32,807 nucleotides of DNA, from NCBI GenBank assembly GCA_028875335.1, contig JAPPEF010000048.1, forward strand, positions 1 to 32,807, in the 5' to 3' direction. A program made the position numbers and the translations under genes. The stretch's first letter is position 1, and each line of letters opens with the position of its first letter. Source of the DNA: Gemmatimonadota bacterium (lineage in GTDB: Bacteria; Latescibacterota; UBA2968; UBA8231). A model generated the notes under the pieces. That model did not search any database and had not been told where the DNA came from. It was given only the letters and a program-made list of their open reading frames with translations. Positions 1 through 8,933 of this stretch are shown piece after piece.

Positions 1-1
1 T

Positions 2-1093
2 ACGACCGGCAGCTTGGATACGAGGGGGCAGTTAGAGGATAGTGCCGGCGCGGTGCTGGCCCGCGACGACGATGGCGGCGACGGCTATAATTTCCGCCTT
101 GCCCACACGGTGAGTGCCGGCACGTACTACATCAAGGTCGAAGGCTATAACGCCTCCACCACCGGCGGCTATACCATTCACGCCAGTGGCCCCGGCGGCG
201 ACGATGGCGACGATGGCGGCTTGGGGGCCCCGAACGGTATCGCGTTGGACGTGGCGGCCGGCAAGATGTACTGGACGGCCACTGCCGCGGACAGGATTCA
301 GCGCGCCAACCTCGGTGGCTCTCAAGTCGAAACCCTCGTCTCTACCGGCTTGGAGAACCCGTTCGGTATCGCGTTGGACGTGGCGACCGGCAAGATGTAC
401 TGGACGGACAACGTTGCGGGTAGGCTCCAGCGCGCCAACCTTGATGGCTCTCAAGTCGAAACCCTCGTTTCTACCGGATTGGAGGTCCCAGTCGGTATCG
501 CGTTGGACGTGGCGGCCGGCAAGATGTACTGGACGGACACTGTCGCGGCTAGGATTCAGCGCGCCAACCTTGACGGCTCCCAAGTCGAAACCCTCGTCGA
601 TGGATTGGATTCGCCAGATGGTATCGCGTTGGACGTGGCGGCCGGCAAGATGTACTGGACGGAATGGGGCACGGTCAGGATTCAGCGCGCCAACCTTGAT
701 GGCTCTCAAGTCGAAACCCTCGTTTCTACCGGGTTGGAGTTCCCAGTCGGTATCGCGTTGGACGTGACGACCGGCAAGATGTACTGGACGGACATTGCTG
801 CGGATAGGCTCCAGCGCGCCAACCTTGATGGCTCTCAAGTCGAAACCCTCGTTTCTACCGGATTGGAGGTCCCAGTCGGTATCGCGTTGGACGTGGCGGC
901 CGGCAAGATGTACTGGACGGACACTGTCGCGGCCAGGATTCAGCGCGCCAACCTTGACGGCTCCCAAGTCGAAACCCTCGTCGCCAAAGATCCAAGCGAC
1001 GGTGGCGGCGATGGCGACGCGATCTCTGTGTCGATTTCAGGGAGCTTGTACCCGGCATCAAACCTGCTCAACCGAAAACGACCTGTCGAGTAA
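2..1093 (+). CDS. Secreted YWTD-repeat beta-propeller protein (5' partial)
   Basis: The reading frame is open from the first bases of the window, so the true start lies upstream; a TTG at 14 is only the first possible start inside the window. The visible N-terminal part resembles a PPC-like (bacterial pre-peptidase C-terminal) beta-sandwich, with a YYIKVEGY-type strand, and is followed by a Gly/Asp-rich linker. Six repeats of about 42 residues follow, each with GIALDV, GKMYWT(D/E/A), IQRANL and GSQVETLV motifs. Six YWTD repeats form one complete six-bladed propeller of the LDL-receptor type. Such propellers bind proteins or glycans outside the cell, but the ligand here cannot be told. The end is abrupt (SLYPASNLLN then a few basic residues) and lacks the sorting domain seen in the next gene, so the 3' end may be eroded. 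The propeller is well supported; the role is unknown. Confidence 0.8.
   Translation, partial: TTGSLDTRGQLEDSAGAVLARDDDGGDGYNFRLAHTVSAGTYYIKVEGYNASTTGGYTIHASGPGGDDGDDGGLGAPNGIALDVAAGKMYWTATAADRIQRANLGGSQVETLVSTGLENPFGIALDVATGKMYWTDNVAGRLQRANLDGSQVETLVSTGLEVPVGIALDVAAGKMYWTDTVAARIQRANLDGSQVETLVDGLDSPDGIALDVAAGKMYWTEWGTVRIQRANLDGSQVETLVSTGLEFPVGIALDVTTGKMYWTDIAADRLQRANLDGSQVETLVSTGLEVPVGIALDVAAGKMYWTDTVAARIQRANLDGSQVETLVAKDPSDGGGDGDAISVSISGSLYPASNLLNRKRPVE
421..983 (+). repeat. Near-identical 179-bp blocks within the YWTD repeats
   Basis: Bases 421-599 and 805-983 match at every position except one (T at 550 versus C at 934). They lie 384 bp, or three propeller blades, apart. The other blades are also similar at DNA level. 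This indicates recent duplication or gene conversion of blade-coding DNA without loss of frame. Confidence 0.9.
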
Positions 1094-1151
1094 CTGCAAG
1101 GCGGAGAGTGAGTTAAAATTCCTCACGGTAAACTGCCAACCACCATGACAC

Positions 1152-1189
1152 CGGCTCGCCTTCGTCGCCAACCGCACGAAGGCGAGCCG
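1152..1189 (+). terminator. Perfect 14-bp intergenic hairpin (terminator-like)
   Basis: CGGCTCGCCTTCGT (1152-1165) and its exact complement ACGAAGGCGAGCCG (1176-1189) flank a 10-nt loop. It lies between the YWTD gene and the Calx-beta gene. No T-tract follows, so it may be a weak terminator, a processing site or an mRNA-stabilising stem rather than a canonical intrinsic terminator. Confidence 0.55.
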
Positions 1190-1230
1190 CTCATAAACAT
1201 CAAGGATGATTTCCTTGGGGAGGTTGAGTA

Positions 1231-4200
1231 ATGATACATCACACGAAATTGTTAGTGCGACGTTTGGCTTACACGCCTTGGTTGCTGGTGGCCGGTTTGG
1301 TATTGGGATGGGCCGGGGAGGCGGTGGCGCAGCTAACAGTGTCGGTTTCGTCTACGGCTGCGCGAGAAGGTGAAACGATGACATTTGAGGTGATCCTGAG
1401 TTCGGCAGTCTCTGGGGATGATGTGGTGACGGTGGATTACTCTTTCTCCGCCACCACTACGGACGAGACTTATCCTGCTGATTTGAGTAACGACTTGACG
1501 GACGCGGTTAGGGGGACGCTGACTTTCTCCGCGGAGGGGGTTGCGGTGGTGCATAGGGTGGATGTGGCAACCACACAGGACGACACTGATGAGTATGACG
1601 AGACCTTCAGGATACAGTTGGCAAATCCGCAGGGCGCAACGCTGGGAGCGTCCACAATACCGGAAGGTACTGACAATCCCGCTGGATCAGGGAGGGGCAC
1701 GATCTACGATGAGGACCTACCACCGGAGTTATCAGTGAGCGACGCGGAGGCGTACGAGGGTAGTACCGTGAACTTCACGGTGACGCTGTCGGCGGGGAGC
1801 GAGAAAGTGGTGACGGTGAATTACACGACCGGTTCCGATAGCGACGATAAAACTCCTGATGCTGATGGTAGTGCCGACTACACGGAAGTGTCTACTGCTC
1901 TGACGGTGACTTTCTCTCCGGCTTCGGGTCAGGTGCTGACGCAGGTGGTGTCTGTGCCGACCTCTAACGACGCAGACGATGAGGAGGATGCAGAGTACTT
2001 CACGATAACGCTGGCAGACCCGAACAACGCAACGCTGGGAACTAAGAAAACAGGGATAGGCAAGGTACTAGACAATGACCCTTCTCCGTCGTTGAGCATT
2101 AACGTTAGTATTACCTCTGCTGGTATTGATGATGCTAATGATTCTTCTGTGCCAGAGACGACTGGGGATGTGATATTCACGGTGACGAAGACGGGGGCTA
2201 CCGCTAGAGAGGTGACGGTGGATTACACTGTGGGGGAGGATCCCGACGACTCGGCAGGACCAAGCGACTTCAGGTCGGCCGGGTCAAAGACGCTGACTTT
2301 CGCAGCGGACGAGACTGAGCAGACTCTGACTGTGGCGATCGTCAACGACAGTGAAGGCGAGGATGCCGAGACCTTCACGGTGAGGCTGACAAACCCGAAG
2401 AACGCAGTGCTGGGTGCTGAGGCCAAGACGATCACGATTGAGCAGGACGACGACCCGGCGTTGTTGAGCGTGGCCGACGCGAGCGCTGAAGAGGGTGAAG
2501 GGAAGGTGGTATTCACGGTGGAGATGTCGGCGGCGAGAGCTTATCCGGTGTCAGTGGCGTACGCGACCGCACCTGGCGAGGGGGATGACGGGGCGACCAG
2601 TTCTGATGATGGCGTTGGTGCCGACTTCACGAAGACGGAGGGTACGCTGACTATTGCGGCGGGTGACGACAAGGGGACGGTGGATGTGCCGATCACGGAC
2701 GACAGCATTGATGAGGGGACGAAGGAGGATCCCGAGACCTTCACGCTGAGGTTGTCAAACCCGCAGGGGATCACGCCAGATCCAAATCCTGATAGTATTA
2801 CACCGCAAACGCCAACGCTCGCGAACAGGAGCGCGACAGGCGAGATCCTCGACGACGACGACCCGCCGTCGTTCAGTGTGGCCGACATGAGCGCTGAAGA
2901 GGGTGAGGATGTGGTATTCACGGTGACGGCGTCGTCGGGGGCCCTCGCGGCGATGACGGTGGATTATGAACTCGAGGTAGGCCCAGTGGACGAAGGTCGC
3001 TACACGGCGGCTTCCCCCAACGACTTTGAAGACTTTGAGAGTGTGATGTCGGGTACGCTGACTTTCGCTGCGAATGCAACGGGTGATGATCTGATGCAGA
3101 CGGTGCCTGTGGCGACCCGGGACGACGGAGACGATGAGAACAATGAAAACTTCACGCTGACGCTGTCGAACCCAACGATCGCGGACGACAACATAGAGAC
3201 CCCAACGATAAAGAAGGCGACCGCGACAGGCACGATCATCGACAACGACGGCCCGCCGTCGTTGAGCGTGGCCGGCGGGGACGCGCCCGAGGGTAGTAAC
3301 GTGGACTTCACGGTGACGCTGACGCTAGCTAGCGAGATGGCCCGCACCGAGCCAGTGACGGTGGCTTTTACAACTGCGCCTGGCGAGGGGGATGACGGAG
3401 CGACCAGTTCTGACGATGGCGTTGGTACCGACTTCACGGCGAAGTCGGGTACGCTGACTTTCGAGCCGGATGCAACGGGTGAGGATCTGACGCAGACGGT
3501 GTCTGTGGCGACCACGCAAGACGAGATCAGTGAGAATAACGAGACCTTCACGTTGACGCTGTCGAGCGTGTCGCCGAACGCAGAGATTGGTACTGGGACC
3601 GCGATAGGTACAATTAACGACGACGATGGTACGCCGATGTTGAGCGTTAAGGACGCGAAAGCCCCGGAGGGTGACGAGGGTGTTTCACGGATGGAATTCA
3701 CGGTGAGCATGACAAAGGCGAGTACCGAGCCAGTGACGGTGGACTACGAGGCCATTGTTGTGGCTGGTAACAACGCAAGCCTGACCGACTTTGAGGCGGG
3801 GTCGAAGAAGCTGACTATTCCTATGGGTGAGACTTCGGGGATGGCGTATGTGAATATCAAGGGTGACACTGTTGATGAGCCGGACGAGACCTTCACGCTG
3901 CGGCTGTCGAATCCGTCGGACAATGTAGAGATCGGGGACGGGAGCGCGATAGGCACGATTATCGACGACGACGACCCGGTGGTGCCGGGTAAAATCACCC
4001 TAACGATGGATCCTTCTGAGGTGCGCGAGGACGCCGGTACGACCACGGAAATCTCGGTTACAGCGTCCGTGGACTCGCCGACGGATGCGGCCGTCACCAT
4101 AGCTCTCGCCTTGAGCGGTACGGCCAAGGAAGGCACGGACTACACGGTCAGCGGCACGCAGAGCATCACCATCGCCGCTGGGGCGACGTTGGACAAGACG

Positions 4201-5793
4201 GTACTGACCTTCACGCCGATCAATGACAACACCTACGAAGGCGACGAGACGATCCGCATCACCGGCACCGCCACCGGCTATACGTCTGGCTCGACGACGC
4301 TGACGCTGACTGATGATGATAGGCCGCCGCCGCCACCGCCGTCGGGAGGCGGGGGAGCCTCGGCGCCGCCACCGCCACCACCGCCGCCACCGTCGCCGTC
4401 CTTTGACGATAAGGCGATTGCAGCGCAATTCTACATACAAGGCACGGCCATCGACCCCCTCGTCTTCCCCGCCGCCCAAGACGGCACCAAACCGCTGACC
4501 TACGGGCTATCGCAAACCAGCACCGCACAAGCGGCCATCGACCCCCTGACTGGCCTGCCCGACAGCCTCGCGTTTGATCCCAAAACGCGCACCCTTACCG
4601 GCACCCCGGCCACGCCGCTGCCAGCGACTGAGTTCAGCTACACGGTCATCGACGCCGACGGGCGCACCGCCAGCCTCTGCTTCGACATCACCATCTACGC
4701 CCTCATCGGCCCGCCGACTCCGCCGACCGACCTGACAGTCGCCCTCGACGCCGACGGCAAGCTGGTGTTGCACTGGAAGGAACCCGCCCGCAACGGCGGC
4801 TACGACCTGACCTCCTACGAGGTGCAATACCAAAAGACGACTAGCGCCTCGTGGAGGAGATTGGCGATCCGAGTGTCCGCCAATCACCCCACAAAGACCT
4901 ACATCATCAGCGGCCTACAAGCCGACGCCGAGTACAACGTGCGCGTACGGGCGTACAACCTGAATCCACTCCCAGATCTGTCGCGCGGCGAATGGGCCAT
5001 GGCCAGCACCGACGAAACGGCCATGCCCGACGAAATAGCAGCCGGAACGGGCGAACCGGCTGCCGACGGAGCCGTCTGTAAGCCCGGCCTTGGCGATTTG
5101 CTGGCGACCAAGGATGCTGGCGACGGCGAACCGTCCGGCGACGGCGACGATGGCGAACCAACGGTTCCCAGTGCTCTGGGCGCACCAACCAATCTGACGG
5201 CCACGCCCGGTGATGGTAAGCTGTTGTTACGTTGGAAGGAGCCGACCCAAACCGGCGGTTTTGACCTGACGTTCTACGATCTACAATACCAGAAGACGAC
5301 CAGCACCTCGTGGATCTCGGTCGCTATCCGTATCCCAGCCAACCACCCCATAAAGACCTATTCCATCGGCAGCTTGCAAAACGGTGTAGCATACAACGTG
5401 CGGGTGCGCGTCCACAACCTAAATCCCGACCCGGAGCTTTCCCTCAGTGCGTGGACCACTGCCACCGCTACCCCCACCGAGGACGCGGCGGCCAAACAGG
5501 TCGCCAGCGCCCCTGCGTCTTTTGAACTCGCCGCTGCGTACCCCAACCCGTTCAACCCCTCCACTACCATCGGCTACGCCTTGCCGCAAGCTACCGACGT
5601 GCGCTTAGACATCTATAATGTAATGGGTCAACGAGTGCGGACGCTGGTCGCCGCCCACCAACCCGCCGGTTACTATGCCGTCGAATGGAAGGCGACTGAC
5701 GACAGCGGCCACACCCTATCATCCGGCGTGTATTTCTATCACTTGCAAGCCGGCGCGTTCCGCGCCACGAAGCGGATACTGCTAATGCGCTAA
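1231..5793 (+). CDS. Multi-modular Calx-beta / Ig / FN3 surface protein with T9SS-type sorting tail
   Basis: This 1520-residue protein starts at an ATG preceded by GGGGAGG (1217-1223). A signal peptide covers about residues 1-33, with cleavage likely after AVAQ or just before it. Eight Calx-beta modules follow (about residues 34-1030), each opening with a LSV...EG...FTV strand and closing with an acidic DDDD/DND loop that in this family binds calcium. Next come a PPPPPPSGGGG...PPPPPPPPP hinge (about 1031-1055), a putative Ig/cadherin-like module with GLPDSLAFDP and LTGTP motifs, and two fibronectin III modules separated by a Gly/Asp/Glu-rich linker. The last 80 or so residues are a FlgD-like/T9SS type A sorting domain (AYPNPFNPSTTI ... 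GVYFYHL ... RILLMR). It is probably exported and attached to or released from the outer surface as an adhesin or calcium-stiffened stalk. That function is inferred from the modules. Confidence 0.88.
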   Translation: MIHHTKLLVRRLAYTPWLLVAGLVLGWAGEAVAQLTVSVSSTAAREGETMTFEVILSSAVSGDDVVTVDYSFSATTTDETYPADLSNDLTDAVRGTLTFSAEGVAVVHRVDVATTQDDTDEYDETFRIQLANPQGATLGASTIPEGTDNPAGSGRGTIYDEDLPPELSVSDAEAYEGSTVNFTVTLSAGSEKVVTVNYTTGSDSDDKTPDADGSADYTEVSTALTVTFSPASGQVLTQVVSVPTSNDADDEEDAEYFTITLADPNNATLGTKKTGIGKVLDNDPSPSLSINVSITSAGIDDANDSSVPETTGDVIFTVTKTGATAREVTVDYTVGEDPDDSAGPSDFRSAGSKTLTFAADETEQTLTVAIVNDSEGEDAETFTVRLTNPKNAVLGAEAKTITIEQDDDPALLSVADASAEEGEGKVVFTVEMSAARAYPVSVAYATAPGEGDDGATSSDDGVGADFTKTEGTLTIAAGDDKGTVDVPITDDSIDEGTKEDPETFTLRLSNPQGITPDPNPDSITPQTPTLANRSATGEILDDDDPPSFSVADMSAEEGEDVVFTVTASSGALAAMTVDYELEVGPVDEGRYTAASPNDFEDFESVMSGTLTFAANATGDDLMQTVPVATRDDGDDENNENFTLTLSNPTIADDNIETPTIKKATATGTIIDNDGPPSLSVAGGDAPEGSNVDFTVTLTLASEMARTEPVTVAFTTAPGEGDDGATSSDDGVGTDFTAKSGTLTFEPDATGEDLTQTVSVATTQDEISENNETFTLTLSSVSPNAEIGTGTAIGTINDDDGTPMLSVKDAKAPEGDEGVSRMEFTVSMTKASTEPVTVDYEAIVVAGNNASLTDFEAGSKKLTIPMGETSGMAYVNIKGDTVDEPDETFTLRLSNPSDNVEIGDGSAIGTIIDDDDPVVPGKITLTMDPSEVREDAGTTTEISVTASVDSPTDAAVTIALALSGTAKEGTDYTVSGTQSITIAAGATLDKTVLTFTPINDNTYEGDETIRITGTATGYTSGSTTLTLTDDDRPPPPPPSGGGGASAPPPPPPPPPSPSFDDKAIAAQFYIQGTAIDPLVFPAAQDGTKPLTYGLSQTSTAQAAIDPLTGLPDSLAFDPKTRTLTGTPATPLPATEFSYTVIDADGRTASLCFDITIYALIGPPTPPTDLTVALDADGKLVLHWKEPARNGGYDLTSYEVQYQKTTSASWRRLAIRVSANHPTKTYIISGLQADAEYNVRVRAYNLNPLPDLSRGEWAMASTDETAMPDEIAAGTGEPAADGAVCKPGLGDLLATKDAGDGEPSGDGDDGEPTVPSALGAPTNLTATPGDGKLLLRWKEPTQTGGFDLTFYDLQYQKTTSTSWISVAIRIPANHPIKTYSIGSLQNGVAYNVRVRVHNLNPDPELSLSAWTTATATPTEDAAAKQVASAPASFELAAAYPNPFNPSTTIGYALPQATDVRLDIYNVMGQRVRTLVAAHQPAGYYAVEWKATDDSGHTLSSGVYFYHLQAGAFRATKRILLMR

Positions 5794-5817
5794 AACGCAT
5801 CGTCCCGTACAGCCGCA

Positions 5818-5855
5818 GGCTCTCCCGACGCAGCCGTCGGGAGAGCCTTTGCGTT
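5818..5855 (+). terminator. Intrinsic terminator after the Calx-beta gene
   Basis: A perfect 13-bp stem, GGCTCTCCCGACG (5818-5830) with CGTCGGGAGAGCC (5835-5847), encloses a CAGC loop and is followed by TTTGCGTT. It begins 25 bp after the stop codon of the surface-protein gene. Confidence 0.85.
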
Positions 5856-5871
5856 GGGGCAATGGCATGGC

Positions 5872-5899
5872 TTGCCGAACTGGGCCGCGTTCGTATATT
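5872..5899 (+). promoter_or_regulatory. Candidate sigma-70 promoter for the YyaL-like gene
   Basis: TTGCCG (5872-5877) and TATATT (5894-5899) are 16 bp apart, directly after the preceding terminator and about 25 bp before the start codon of the next gene. Found by motif only. Confidence 0.45.
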
Positions 5900-5922
5900 C
5901 ACGGAAACCTGAGTGAGAAAAA

Positions 5923-7983
5923 ATGCCCACACCCCCACACTCCAACCGCCTCGCTGCCGAATCCAGCCCGTACTTGCGCCAACACGCCCACAATCCCGTC
6001 GATTGGTATCCCTGGGGTGAGGAGGCGCTGGCCGCGGCCCGGGCCGCGGATCGGCCCATCTTGCTCTCCGTGGGGTATTCGGCCTGTCATTGGTGCCACG
6101 TCATGGAGCGCGAATCCTTTGAGGATGAGCAGATCGCCCGGCGCATGAACGAGCACTTTATCAACATCAAGGTCGATCGCGAAGAACGGCCCGATGTCGA
6201 TGAGATTTACATGACGGCCGTGCAGGCCATGACTGGCCAAGGCGGCTGGCCGATGACGGTGTTTCTAACGCCGGATTTGCAGCCTTTTTACGGCGGGACG
6301 TACTTCCCTCCCGAAGATCGCCACGGGCGGCCGGGTTTTCCGAGGGTGCTCCAAGCGATAGCGGATTACTACCGGGAAAATCGCGCTGGCGTTGCCGAAA
6401 AAACCGCCGAACTCATGCGTGCGCTCCAGCAACACGCCGAGTTTTTGACGCCGGGCGGCATCCCTGGAGAAGAGGTCCTCGACGGAGCCTGTGCGCAGCT
6501 CAAATCTACGTATGACGCTAGATTCGGAGGATTTGGCGGCGCGCCCAAATTTCCGCCGAGCATGAGCTTGTCCCTGCTGTTGCGGCGCTATGTTAGACGA
6601 GGCGACCAGCGCGCGTTAGAAATCGCGGAGCACACGCTCAAGTGCATGGCTAGAGGAGGGATGTACGACCAGCTTGGCGGAGGTTTTCACCGCTACTCAG
6701 TGGATGAGCGCTGGCTAGTACCGCACTTCGAGAAAATGCTCTACGACAACGCCTTACTGGTGTGGACCTATCTCGAAGCCTATCAGGCGACTCAAGACGA
6801 ATTCTACCGCGAGGTTGTCGAGCACACCCTTGGCTATGTGCTGCGCGAGATGACGCAGCCCGAAGGCGGCTTCTACGCGGCGCAGGACGCGGACAGTGAG
6901 GGCGAGGAAGGCCTGTTTTTTACTTGGCTCTTAGAGGAGATTGAGGATCTGTTAGGCGAAGAAGATGCTGCGCTCTTTGCCCGCTATTACGGCGTTGTGC
7001 CCGAGGGCAATTTTGAGCACGGGCGCAATATCTTGCACGTGGAAAACGAGCTAGAGGGAGTTGCGCGTTTCCTCAAGGTAGAGCCGGAGCGGCTGGCACA
7101 AGTCGTAGAGCGCGGGTGCGAGGTACTGCTTGCGGCGCGGCAACAGCGCGTTGCCCCTGGACGCGACGACAAAATTCTGACGGCTTGGAACGGACTGATG
7201 ATCAGCGCGATGGCCCGCGCCTATCAGGTTATTGGGGAGGATCGCTACCTGCGAGCGGCTGTCGAGGCGGCTGACTTTATTTTAGACCGCATGGTCTGCG
7301 ACGGCTGTCTCCTGCACACCTACAAGGACGGCAGGGCGCGGATTCCGGCCTATCAGGACGATCACGCCTGTTTGATCAACGGCCTGCTCGACCTGTATGA
7401 GGCGAGTTTCGAGTTGCGCTTTTTTTCCGCAGCCGATCACTGGGCTGCCGAGATGATCGCGCGGTTTTGGGATGGGGAACACGGGGGATTTTTCTATGCG
7501 GGAGCTGAGGCGACCGACTTGATCGTGCGCACCAAGAACCCGTTTGACAACGCCACGCCCTCGGGCAACTCGTTGGGTGCGCTAGCCCTTTTGCGCTTGG
7601 GGGCGATGAAGGGCGATCAGGCGTTGTGGCAGCAAGGCGAGCAAACGCTGGTCCTCTTTGAGCAGCTATTGCGCCGCGCTCCTTCCGCTGGGGCGCAAAT
7701 GCTCTGCGCACTCGACTTCTACTTGGCTAGGCCCACGGAGGTCGCCTTGGTAGGGGACCAAGCCGAATGTCGTGTTTTTGCAGCCGCGCTGCACCGGTGC
7801 TTTGTGCCCAATAAGGTCGTGTTGGCCGCTGGCGTTGGGGCGGATGAAGCTGCGGTTGCGTTGCCGCTGTTGGATGGGAAGCTGTCCATTGGTGGATGGG
7901 CGTACGTGTGTCGCGACGCGACTTGCTCACGACCGCTAACTACGGCTGCGGACTTGGTGGAGCAACTGAAGGCCGAGGGATGA
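5923..7983 (+). CDS. yyaL: Thioredoxin-domain YyaL/SPATA20-family protein (DUF255)
   Basis: This 686-residue protein matches the usual length and layout of the YyaL/SPATA20 family. The first 170 or so residues form a DUF255 thioredoxin-like domain with the signature [17 protein letters not shown] and a CHWCHVM active-site-like motif (Cys55 and Cys58). The rest is the (alpha/alpha)-barrel region resembling six-hairpin glycosidases and N-acylglucosamine 2-epimerases, with conserved [17 protein letters not shown] and [11 protein letters not shown] segments. The biochemical role of this widespread family is not established; a redox or carbohydrate-related function is often suggested. No signal peptide is seen, so it should be cytoplasmic. 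Its stop overlaps the cysteine synthase start (ATGA), so the two genes are co-translated. A promoter at 5872 and a GAGTGAG element upstream support the ATG chosen. Confidence 0.9.
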   Translation: MPTPPHSNRLAAESSPYLRQHAHNPVDWYPWGEEALAAARAADRPILLSVGYSACHWCHVMERESFEDEQIARRMNEHFINIKVDREERPDVDEIYMTAVQAMTGQGGWPMTVFLTPDLQPFYGGTYFPPEDRHGRPGFPRVLQAIADYYRENRAGVAEKTAELMRALQQHAEFLTPGGIPGEEVLDGACAQLKSTYDARFGGFGGAPKFPPSMSLSLLLRRYVRRGDQRALEIAEHTLKCMARGGMYDQLGGGFHRYSVDERWLVPHFEKMLYDNALLVWTYLEAYQATQDEFYREVVEHTLGYVLREMTQPEGGFYAAQDADSEGEEGLFFTWLLEEIEDLLGEEDAALFARYYGVVPEGNFEHGRNILHVENELEGVARFLKVEPERLAQVVERGCEVLLAARQQRVAPGRDDKILTAWNGLMISAMARAYQVIGEDRYLRAAVEAADFILDRMVCDGCLLHTYKDGRARIPAYQDDHACLINGLLDLYEASFELRFFSAADHWAAEMIARFWDGEHGGFFYAGAEATDLIVRTKNPFDNATPSGNSLGALALLRLGAMKGDQALWQQGEQTLVLFEQLLRRAPSAGAQMLCALDFYLARPTEVALVGDQAECRVFAAALHRCFVPNKVVLAAGVGADEAAVALPLLDGKLSIGGWAYVCRDATCSRPLTTAADLVEQLKAEG

Positions 7984-8933
7984 GCAAGCGCAAGACCGCA
8001 GACGACATGTTGCAGTTGGTGGGGGACACGCCCCTCGTGCGCCTCTACCGCGTCGCGCCCGCCAACGGCAGCCAGATCTACGGCAAACTCGAAGCGCGCA
8101 ACCCAACCGGCAGCGTCAAAGACCGCATCGGCGTCAGCATGATCCGCGCGGCCGAGGCGACCGGCCAGCTCAAAAAGGGCATGACCATCGTCGAGCCTAC
8201 CAGCGGCAATACCGGGATCGCGCTGGCCCTGACCGCGGCCGTACTGGGCTACCGGCTGGTGTTGACCATGCCTGAGAGCATGAGCTTGGAGCGGCGGCAA
8301 GTTATGGCCAGTTACGGTGCAGAGATTGTGCTGACACCCGCGGTCGCAGACATGCTAGGGGCCATACGCAAGGCCGAAGAGCTCAAGGCCGCCGATCCAG
8401 AGGGCGTGTTTATTCCGCAGCAATTTGCCAACCCGGCCAACCCAGAGGCCCACCGCCGGGCCACGGCCGAGGAGATTCTCGCGGCCACCGGAGGCGAGCT
8501 AGACGCCTTTGTCGCCGGGGTGGGGACTGGTGGCACCATAACGGGCGTTGGGGAAGTACTCAAGCAGGCCGTGCCGGATGTGCGTATAGTAGCAGTCGAG
8601 CCTAAGCGTTCGCCTGTACTCTCGGGGGGCGCAGCCGATTTGCACGGCATTCAGGGGATTGGCGCGGGTTTTGTCCCTGAAGTCCTCGACCAGGAACTGA
8701 TCAACCAGATCGTGCAGATAGACGACGACGAGGCTTTTCACTATACCCGCCGCTTGGCCCGCGAGGAAGGATTGCTGTTGGGGCCGTCGTCCGGGGCCAA
8801 TGTGGCGGCCAGTTTGCAGGTGGCCAGTGTCCTAACCCCGGAGGCCCGGCTAGTGACCATGCTTTGCGATACGGGGTTTCGCTATTTTAGCGTCGATGGG
8901 TTTATCGAATCAGTAGAGTTAGCGCAAGAGTAA
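7980..8933 (+). CDS. cysK: Cysteine synthase (O-acetylserine sulfhydrylase), PLP-dependent
   Basis: The 317-residue product converts O-acetylserine and sulfide to cysteine using pyridoxal phosphate. The PLP lysine is Lys47 in [11 protein letters not shown]. The substrate-binding asparagine loop is TSGNTG (74-79), the phosphate-binding loop is GTGGTITG, and the C-terminal GPSSGAN loop is intact. Length is normal for CysK/CysM. The [10 protein letters not shown] segment favours CysK, but CysM or a cystathionine beta-synthase-like use cannot be excluded. The start is the ATG overlapping the upstream stop (ATGA); an in-frame upstream extension to 7896 would lie inside yyaL and is unlikely. The 3' end overlaps the convergent metalloprotease gene by 15 bp. 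Cysteine made here would feed the cysteine desulfurase encoded 4 kb away. Confidence 0.93.
   Translation: MSKRKTADDMLQLVGDTPLVRLYRVAPANGSQIYGKLEARNPTGSVKDRIGVSMIRAAEATGQLKKGMTIVEPTSGNTGIALALTAAVLGYRLVLTMPESMSLERRQVMASYGAEIVLTPAVADMLGAIRKAEELKAADPEGVFIPQQFANPANPEAHRRATAEEILAATGGELDAFVAGVGTGGTITGVGEVLKQAVPDVRIVAVEPKRSPVLSGGAADLHGIQGIGAGFVPEVLDQELINQIVQIDDDEAFHYTRRLAREEGLLLGPSSGANVAASLQVASVLTPEARLVTMLCDTGFRYFSVDGFIESVELAQE

Noticed and set aside
32..967. A 311-codon open frame on the minus strand opposite the YWTD repeats
   Set aside because: It exists because the repeat unit lacks stops in that frame; the protein is low-complexity repeats with no fold signature, while the plus strand shows clear propeller motifs.
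240..990. Regular direct repeats that could suggest a CRISPR or satellite array
   Set aside because: The period is about 126-129 bp, the units are in frame and encode YWTD blades, and no short spacers are present.
4321..4400. GC-rich trinucleotide repeat tract as a phase-variation site
   Set aside because: It encodes a polyproline hinge in frame; units are triplets with mixed codons, so slippage would not shift the frame.
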